Part shown: in pieces, positions 4,622-8,715 of the stretch
How the letters are laid out: every line of letters starts with the position of its first letter
How positions within the stretch are numbered: position 1 is the first letter of the stretch
Source of the DNA: an uncultured Bacilli bacterium
GTDB taxonomy: Bacteria; Bacillota_I; Bacilli_A; RF39; UBA660
Length of the DNA: 8,715 nt
Direction: 5' to 3'
Assembly (NCBI GenBank): GCA_947631895.1
Contig: CANRMU010000035.1
Location: forward strand, 1-8,715
Notes under the pieces: generated by a model
Told to the model about the DNA's origin: nothing
What the model saw: only the letters and a program-made list of their open reading frames with translations
Database searches by the model: none
Program-made: the position numbers and the translations under genes

Positions 4622-5990
4622 TATTAATAAATTTACTTTAATATGGTTAGTATTATTTAGTATCTTTATAATTTTAATTTTGTGGTTATCAACAATCTTT
4701 TATTATCGTTATTCTTATGAAACGTATCAAGTTAAAAATATGAATCAAATAGCTAATAAGATTTTAAATATTAAAGAAGGTTCTTTAAATAAACAATTAG
4801 AATCTTTAGCTTATAAAAATGAAGTATGTATGGAAGTTTTATGGAATGATGGGAATGTATCTAGTTATAATACTTTAATGGTTGGATGTGAATTAAGTTC
4901 TAATAATAATGAAATAATTAGATTACAAAATGAATTTTTAAAGTCTAATGATACTACTCAAACTTATCGAATTAAAAGTAGGGAATATCAAGCTTATGCT
5001 TATTTATATGGTATTAAAACTAATATTGGAAGTATTTATTTGTATAGTCCTTTAAAAGATTTAAGCGAAGTAAGTAAAGTATTACAGAGTCAATTAATAT
5101 TTATTACTATTTTAGCCGTTATTATAGCTTCTATTATTGCTTATTTCTTATCTAAAAAGTTAACTAATCCAATTTTAGAAATAACTAATAAAGCTAGAAA
5201 TTTAGGTAAAGGTAATTATAATCAAACTTATGAAGAATCAGGTATTAAAGAAATTGATGAATTAGCTGGAGTTTTAAAAAATACTCAAGAAGAACTTATC
5301 AAAACTGATGAATTAAGAAGAGATTTAATGGCTAATGTTTCACATGATTTAAAAACTCCTCTTACCATGATTAAAGCTTATGCTGAAATGGTTAGAGATT
5401 TAACTTATCAAGATGATGAAAAAAGAATTAATAATTGTAATATTATTATGAATGAAACAGATCGTCTAAATTTATTAGTAAATGATATTTTAGATTTATC
5501 TAAATTAGAAGCTGATGTTAAAGAATTAGAAATAACTAAGTATGATTTAGTAAGTGAAATAAAAGAGATTATTAAAAGGTATGAAATAATTAAAGAAACG
5601 GAAAATTATAATTTTGTTTTAGAAATGCCTAATAAAGCTATGGTTTTGGCTGATAAAAATAAAGTTAATCAAGTTATTTATAATCTCATTAATAATGCTA
5701 TTAATCATACGGGTAAAGATAAAACGGTAACAATTAGATTAAGTAAAAAAGATAATGAATATTTATTTGAAGTTATTGATACTGGTAAGGGAATAAGTGA
5801 AGAAGAAATACCTTTAATATGGAATAAATATTATAAGAGTGAAAAAAAATATAAAAGAAATGTAGTAGGAACAGGAATTGGCTTATCAATTGTTAAATCA
5901 ATATTAGAAAAACATCAATTTAAATATGGCGTTAAATCTAGGGAAAATAAGGGTTCTAATTTTTACTTTTACATTAAAAGTGTTAAGTAA
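4599..5990 (+). CDS. Membrane sensor histidine kinase
   Basis: A 463-residue kinase of the HisKA/HATPase type, partner of the regulator encoded just upstream. It has transmembrane helix 1 (about 13-36), an extracytoplasmic sensor region (about 37-163) without a recognisable PAS domain, and transmembrane helix 2 (about 165-184). A HAMP linker (about 185-236) and the dimerisation domain with H249 in NVSHDLKTPL follow. The ATP-binding domain has the N box around N366 (NLINNAINHT), the G1 box D394-TGKGIS, an F-box-like region with W408 instead of Phe, and the G2 box GTGIGLS (424-430). All catalytic motifs are intact. The sensor region holds two cysteines, C77 and C97, which could form a disulfide. 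The start is TTG 4599, overlapping the regulator gene by 23 bp, with a modest SD (AAAGTAGG, 4583-4590). No ATG precedes helix 1, and overlap implies translational coupling. The exact start is less sure than the gene. Confidence 0.93.
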   Translation: MNIKKKININKFTLIWLVLFSIFIILILWLSTIFYYRYSYETYQVKNMNQIANKILNIKEGSLNKQLESLAYKNEVCMEVLWNDGNVSSYNTLMVGCELSSNNNEIIRLQNEFLKSNDTTQTYRIKSREYQAYAYLYGIKTNIGSIYLYSPLKDLSEVSKVLQSQLIFITILAVIIASIIAYFLSKKLTNPILEITNKARNLGKGNYNQTYEESGIKEIDELAGVLKNTQEELIKTDELRRDLMANVSHDLKTPLTMIKAYAEMVRDLTYQDDEKRINNCNIIMNETDRLNLLVNDILDLSKLEADVKELEITKYDLVSEIKEIIKRYEIIKETENYNFVLEMPNKAMVLADKNKVNQVIYNLINNAINHTGKDKTVTIRLSKKDNEYLFEVIDTGKGISEEEIPLIWNKYYKSEKKYKRNVVGTGIGLSIVKSILEKHQFKYGVKSRENKGSNFYFYIKSVK

Positions 5991-5997
5991 TTAAATG

Positions 5998-6025
5998 TTC
6001 ACTAATCTATCACAAAAATTTCATA
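5998..6025 (+). promoter_or_regulatory. Three 11-bp-phased half-sites, candidate response-regulator box
   Basis: TTCACT (5998), ATCACA (6009) and TTCATA (6020) start exactly 11 bp apart and share a TCA core, the spacing used by OmpR/PhoB-family tandem repeats. The first two match the pair upstream of the regulator gene (3897 and 3908). A weak -10-like hexamer, TAAGAT (6035-6040), follows at about the distance seen in activated promoters, so a transcript could begin near 6047. Binding is inferred from pattern only. Confidence 0.45.
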
Positions 6026-6046
6026 AGTAGATAGTAAGATGTAAGC

Positions 6047-6149
6047 ATGAAAGGAAGTGATGAATAGTTAGATATAAAAAATAAAAAAAAATAACATATA
6101 AACTCAAACTCACACTTTACGAAAAGAAGGAAAAATCTTCTTTTCTTTT
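6047..6149 (+). ncRNA. Possible small RNA or leaderless-ORF remnant between kinase and COG2426 gene
   Basis: About 100 nt between a candidate regulator-box promoter and a strong terminator, with no reading frame of useful length. The frame from ATG 6047 stops after six codons, and the ATG at 6060 after three. The middle is extremely A-rich and unstructured. It could be a regulator-controlled small RNA, a decayed gene, or simply the kinase 3' untranslated region. There is no covariation or family evidence. Confidence 0.2.
6121..6149 (+). terminator. Intrinsic terminator after the two-component operon
   Basis: A perfect 9-bp stem GAAAAGAAG / CTTCTTTTC (6121-6129 and 6137-6145) with a 7-nt loop, followed by TTTT and a T-rich stretch. 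It is 131 bp past the kinase stop codon, an unusually long 3' tail for this compact region. Confidence 0.75.
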
Positions 6150-6160
6150 ATTTTATCTTT

Positions 6161-6169
6161 TGGTAAAAT
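6161..6169 (+). promoter_or_regulatory. Candidate extended -10 promoter for the COG2426 gene
   Basis: TGG followed by TAAAAT (6164-6169), one mismatch to the -10 consensus with an extended -10 TG. The -35 position falls within the preceding terminator and is poor. The predicted start near 6176 leaves a short leader carrying the SD GGGAGG (6181-6186). Confidence 0.4.
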
Positions 6170-6192
6170 GTTTGTTGACTGGGAGGATTATT

Positions 6193-6708
6193 ATGACTGA
6201 AAAAATTGCAAAAATGATGGTTAAGGCTTTTGGAGCTTGGGCAGGAACAATGTTTGGCAAATATTTAATAATTTTTATTTTATCAATGTTACCAATCTTA
6301 GAATTAAGAGGTGGACTAATCGCCGCAAGTCTTCTTAATTTACCAATGTGGCAAAGTTTTGGAATATGCTTTTTAGGAAATATTATTCCAATACCTTTTA
6401 TTTTATGGTTTATAACGCCTTTATTTAATCGTTTAAAAAAACATAAAGGTCTTGGTAGTTTAGTTTTAAAATTAGAAAATAAAGCTAAAAGTAAAAAAGA
6501 ACAAATTGAAAATTTAAAATATATTGGATTATTTTTATTTGTGGGAATTCCCCTACCGGGTACAGGAGCATGGACTGGTTGTTTAATTGCCGCTTTATTA
6601 AATTTAGATAAGAAAAAATCTTTAATGGCAGCTATTGGAGGTGTCATTTTAGCAGGTATTATTATGTTAATTTTATCTTATGGAATACTTGGTAATTTAA
6701 TTAGTTAA
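6193..6708 (+). CDS. Small multidrug export family membrane protein (COG2426)
   Basis: A 171-residue integral membrane protein of the Sm_multidrug_ex family (COG2426). The family name reflects early annotation, and the substrate is not established. The start is ATG 6193, six bases after SD GGGAGG (6181-6186); the in-frame TTG at 6160 would put the SD inside the gene. Family signatures are SMLPILELRGGLIAA (31-45), with E37 and R39 in the membrane re-entrant-like region, and VGIPLPGTGAWTGCLIAALL (117-136). Hydrophobic segments lie at about 22-48, 53-78, 109-136 and 143-167, with a basic cytoplasmic-like stretch between 80 and 108 (KKHK, KAKSKKEQ). The two proline-glycine motifs form an internal repeat-like plan similar to DedA-type folds. 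It is a monocistronic unit flanked by terminators. Confidence 0.88.
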   Translation: MTEKIAKMMVKAFGAWAGTMFGKYLIIFILSMLPILELRGGLIAASLLNLPMWQSFGICFLGNIIPIPFILWFITPLFNRLKKHKGLGSLVLKLENKAKSKKEQIENLKYIGLFLFVGIPLPGTGAWTGCLIAALLNLDKKKSLMAAIGGVILAGIIMLILSYGILGNLIS

Positions 6709-6723
6709 ATGCCAAGTATTTTT
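6684..6723 (+). terminator. Long nested-hairpin terminator of the COG2426 gene
   Basis: The outer stem AATACTTGG / CCAAGTATT (6684-6692 and 6712-6720) is 9 bp and perfect. After a small internal bulge (TA against G), an inner 6-bp stem ATTTAA / TTAAAT closes on TTAG. The 3' arm runs into TTTTT. The stop codon (6706-6708) lies in the inner stem and the last coding triplets form the 5' arm. Confidence 0.85.
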
Positions 6724-6765
6724 AATTAAGTGTCAAATAAAATAATTATCAAAATTAGCAAAGCC

Positions 6766-6794
6766 TTGTCAAAAACTTAATTTGCCTTTATAAT
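6766..6794 (+). promoter_or_regulatory. Promoter of rny
   Basis: TTGTCA (6766-6771), a 17-bp spacer and a consensus TATAAT (6789-6794). The predicted start near 6801 gives a leader of roughly 53 nt, AT-rich with no clear structure, ending in the purine-rich SD (GGAGAGGAGAG, 6838-6848) before ATG 6854. The remaining 40 bp or so between the previous terminator and this -35 hold nothing I recognise. Confidence 0.85.
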
Positions 6795-6853
6795 GGAAAT
6801 ATAGATAATTAATATTTTAAATTTTCTATAAATATATGGAGAGGAGAGTAATT

Positions 6854-8401
6854 ATGGATGCAACAATCCTCTTAGCTTTAGTTTTAGGTCTTGCTATAGG
6901 AGCTGGAATTACTTTTTTAATTAAGTATATTAAAGAAAAAGGTGCTGAAAAAGAAGCTGCTAAACTAATAAATGATGCTAAAAAAGAAGTTGAACAACTA
7001 AAGAGGGAACAACTATTAGAAGTAAAAGAAGAATCAAAGCGTTTAAAAGAAGAAGCATTAGAAGAAGTTAAAGTAAAAAAAGATGAACTAGCTGTAACTG
7101 AAGAACGTTTACTTCAAAGAGAAACTAGTTTAGATAAAAGAGATGAAATGCTTCAATCAAGAGATAAAATGCTTGATGATAAAGACCAAAGTTTATTAGC
7201 AAAGCAAAAAGAACTACAAAGCAAAGAAGAGGAATTAGATGCTAAGCTAAAAGAAGAAATAACTCGTTTAGAGCAAATTTCTAAATTTAGTAAAGAAAAA
7301 GCAAGAGATTTAATACTTAAAAGAACTGAAGATGAGATGGCTTTAGAAATAGCCGAATACATTAAAGAAAAAGAAGAAGAAGCCAAATTAACAGCTAATG
7401 AAAAAGGTAAACAATTAATTATTGAGTCTATGCAACGTTATTGTGCAGATGTGGCTACTGAACAAACAGTAAGTACCATTAATTTGCCTAATGATGAAAT
7501 GAAAGGTAGATTAATTGGTAGAGAAGGAAGAAATATTAGAACAATTGAAGCTGTTACTGGTGTTGATTTAATTATAGATGATACTCCAGAAACAATTGTG
7601 GTTTCTTCATTTGACCCTTTACGAAGAGAAATTGCTAAACTTACTATTGAATCTTTAATTAAAGATGGTAGAATTCATCCATCAAGAATTGAAGAAATTT
7701 ATGACCGTGTAAGTAAAGATATGAATAGCCGAATTATGGAACTTGGAAATGAAGCTTGCTTTAAATTAGGAATCAGTAAAGTTGATTCCGAATTAGTAAG
7801 ATTAATTGGTAAGTTAAATTTTAGAACCAGTTACGGCCAGAATGCTTTACAACATTCAATTGAAGTTGGAGAACTTTGTGGTCTAATGGCTTCGGAATTA
7901 GGAGAAAATGTTGTTCTTGCTAAAAGAGCAGGATTACTTCATGATATTGGTAAATCAATTGATTTTGAAGTTGAAGGAAGTCATGTTGATATTGGTCTAG
8001 ATATTGCCAAAAAACATAAAGAAGATGAAATCATTTTAAATGCTATTGCTTCTCATCATGGTGATTGTGAAGCAACAAGTGTAATTTCTTACTTAGTTCA
8101 TATTGCTGATACCTTATCAGCTACTAGACCAGGAGCAAGAAATGATTCATTAGATAACTACATTAAGCGTTTAGAACAACTAGAAGAAATAGGTAATTCA
8201 TTTGAAGGCGTTGAAAAAACATATGCAATGCAAGCCGGAAGAGAAGTAAGAGTAATGGTAAAACCAGAAGAAGTAACTGATCAAGCATCTTACAAAATTG
8301 CTAGAGATATGAAAGAAAAAATTGAAAAAGAAATGCAATATCCTGGTACTATAAAAATCGTTGTAATACGTGAATCTCGTGCTCAAGAAGAAGCTAAATA
8401 G
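6854..8401 (+). CDS. rny: Ribonuclease Y
   Basis: A 515-residue membrane-tethered endoribonuclease that starts mRNA decay in many Firmicutes. Length is close to the Bacillus subtilis protein (about 520). An N-terminal membrane helix (about 4-24) is followed by a long charged coiled coil (about 28-190) very rich in K, E, Q and L. The KH RNA-binding domain carries GRLIGREGRNIR (218-229) and DLIIDDTPETIVV (238-250). The HD phosphohydrolase domain has H334 in LQHSIEV, the H363-D364 pair in LLHDIGK, H377, H401-H402 in SHHGD, and D419 in HIADTLSATRPGAR. The C-terminal domain ends with QYPGTIKIVVIRE (495-507), typical of the family. I prefer ATG 6854 over the in-frame ATG 6836 because the SD (6838-6848) lies between them and the family begins directly with the membrane helix. 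It forms its own unit, with promoter at 6766 and terminator at 8385. Confidence 0.98.
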   Translation: MDATILLALVLGLAIGAGITFLIKYIKEKGAEKEAAKLINDAKKEVEQLKREQLLEVKEESKRLKEEALEEVKVKKDELAVTEERLLQRETSLDKRDEMLQSRDKMLDDKDQSLLAKQKELQSKEEELDAKLKEEITRLEQISKFSKEKARDLILKRTEDEMALEIAEYIKEKEEEAKLTANEKGKQLIIESMQRYCADVATEQTVSTINLPNDEMKGRLIGREGRNIRTIEAVTGVDLIIDDTPETIVVSSFDPLRREIAKLTIESLIKDGRIHPSRIEEIYDRVSKDMNSRIMELGNEACFKLGISKVDSELVRLIGKLNFRTSYGQNALQHSIEVGELCGLMASELGENVVLAKRAGLLHDIGKSIDFEVEGSHVDIGLDIAKKHKEDEIILNAIASHHGDCEATSVISYLVHIADTLSATRPGARNDSLDNYIKRLEQLEEIGNSFEGVEKTYAMQAGREVRVMVKPEEVTDQASYKIARDMKEKIEKEMQYPGTIKIVVIRESRAQEEAK

Positions 8402-8412
8402 TTTCTTCTTTT
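8385..8412 (+). terminator. Intrinsic terminator of rny
   Basis: A 10-bp stem AAGAAGAAGC / GTTTCTTCTT (8385-8394 and 8401-8410) with one G-T wobble and a TAAATA loop, followed by only a short T tract and then TTAATTT. The 5' arm encodes the last residues of RNase Y, and the stop codon spans the loop and the first base of the 3' arm. Confidence 0.6.
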
Positions 8413-8486
8413 AATTTACACTCCTTTATATAAAAAAATTGCTTAGCATTAAATGTTTTGCTAAAATTATAATAGGGAGTGAAATA

Positions 8487-8651
8487 GTGATAAATAAAGA
8501 AAAATGTCTAAAAATATTAAAAACTAAATATCAAGATTTAGATGCCTTAAAGAAAATGCAAGAACAACTAAATAATTATTTTTTAGCTATGAAAAATTAT
8601 ACATTAGAAAAAAATAATTATCAAATTAATGATAAAGTTGACGGAGTTTAA
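8487..8651 (+). CDS. Small hypothetical protein, 54 residues
   Basis: A short, lysine- and asparagine-rich, probably helical soluble peptide starting INKEKCLKILKTKYQDLDAL after the initiator. I do not recognise it. The start is GTG 8487, behind the SD-like AGGGAGTG (8474-8481); an in-frame TTG at 8439 has no SD. TATAAT at 8468-8473 lies too close to serve as a promoter for an SD-led message. It ends in DKVDGV and a TAA at 8649-8651. The same frame then stays open for 15 more codons (IYRKLMECVK and on) to a TAG at 8697-8699, so the stop may truncate a slightly longer ancestor. In another frame, the sequence from GTG 8674 or ATG 8689 is open to the window edge, but has no SD, so I do not call it. 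Confidence 0.45.
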   Translation: MINKEKCLKILKTKYQDLDALKKMQEQLNNYFLAMKNYTLEKNNYQINDKVDGV

Positions 8652-8715
8652 ATTTATCGGAAACTGATGGAGTGTGTTAAAAAGATGGATGAGCAATAGA
8701 ATTAAGTGTAAAAGA

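Noticed and set aside
6160..6192. TTG start adding 11 residues to the COG2426 protein
   Set aside because: The strong SD at 6181-6186 and the -10 box lie within the extension; ATG 6193 is correctly spaced.
6153..6647. 164-codon minus-strand frame
   Set aside because: It is antisense to the COG2426 gene, which has clear family motifs, an SD and a terminator on the plus strand.
6836..6853. Upstream ATG as RNase Y start (MERRVI extension)
   Set aside because: The SD GGAGAGGAGAG lies inside this extension, and family members begin with the membrane helix directly after the ATG at 6854.
7153..7386. 77-codon minus-strand frame rich in serine and leucine
   Set aside because: It is the mirror of the RNase Y coiled-coil coding region; the repeat-like composition comes from the K/E/L codons of the real gene.
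7000..7400. Possible tandem repeat in the coding sequence
   Set aside because: The recurring AAAGAAGAA-type triplets reflect coiled-coil Lys/Glu codons, with no fixed repeat unit.
8198..8386. 62-codon minus-strand frame rich in Phe
   Set aside because: It is antisense to the conserved C-terminal domain of RNase Y, with no SD or promoter.
8468..8473. TATAAT as promoter of the 54-residue ORF
   Set aside because: Its start would fall at the end of the SD, leaving no ribosome binding site on the message, and no -35 is found at 17 bp.

Overview
This AT-rich window comes from a low-GC Firmicute. A gut Bacilli lineage related to Mollicutes/RF39 is my best guess, from composition, Shine-Dalgarno (SD) sites of the AAAGGAGG type, RNase Y and a YebC-type protein, but taxonomy is inference. 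The genes use TGG for Trp. All ten main genes stop with TAA (8) or TAG (2) and none with TGA, but nothing indicates a reassigned TGA. There is no transposase, integrase, CRISPR array or other mobile element.

Layout. Left (1-369, minus strand): a tRNA-Gly(GCC) gene with encoded CCA and its own terminator, then a doubtful 31-codon ORF. The tRNA promoter and the promoter of the first plus-strand gene appear to share one palindromic -35 hexamer. Positions 397-1755: two secreted or membrane-anchored proteins, an unrecognised single-pass protein and a TasA/camelysin-like protein with a SipW-type signal peptide, each with its own promoter. Positions 1795-3324: a ZIP-family metal transporter tightly coupled to a YebC-family gene. 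Positions 3402-3893: a stand-alone domain resembling the DUF1016 (YhcG) N-terminal domain. Positions 3953-5990: an OmpR-family response regulator overlapping its sensor histidine kinase. Positions 6193-6708: a small multidrug export (COG2426) family membrane protein. Positions 6854-8401: rny (RNase Y). Positions 8487-8651: a small unrecognised ORF.

Regulation is well resolved. Four promoters have consensus or near-consensus -10 boxes at 17-bp spacing from a -35. Six intrinsic terminators flank the units, four of them built partly from the 3' end of the upstream gene. The most interesting signal is a set of 11-bp-phased half-sites with a TCA core. Two lie over the -35 region of the two-component promoter and three lie just after the kinase gene, upstream of a roughly 100-nt stretch that ends in a terminator. 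I read these as candidate binding sites of the neighbouring OmpR-family regulator, suggesting autoregulation and a possible small-RNA target. This is inference from pattern only.

I found no convincing complete new multi-gene system. Most genes are housekeeping or envelope functions. The oddities worth checking are the shared -35, the phased repeats with the possible small RNA, the nuclease-less DUF1016-like protein, a ZIP transporter lacking a metal-ligand glutamate, and a capsid-like leader on the YebC protein.
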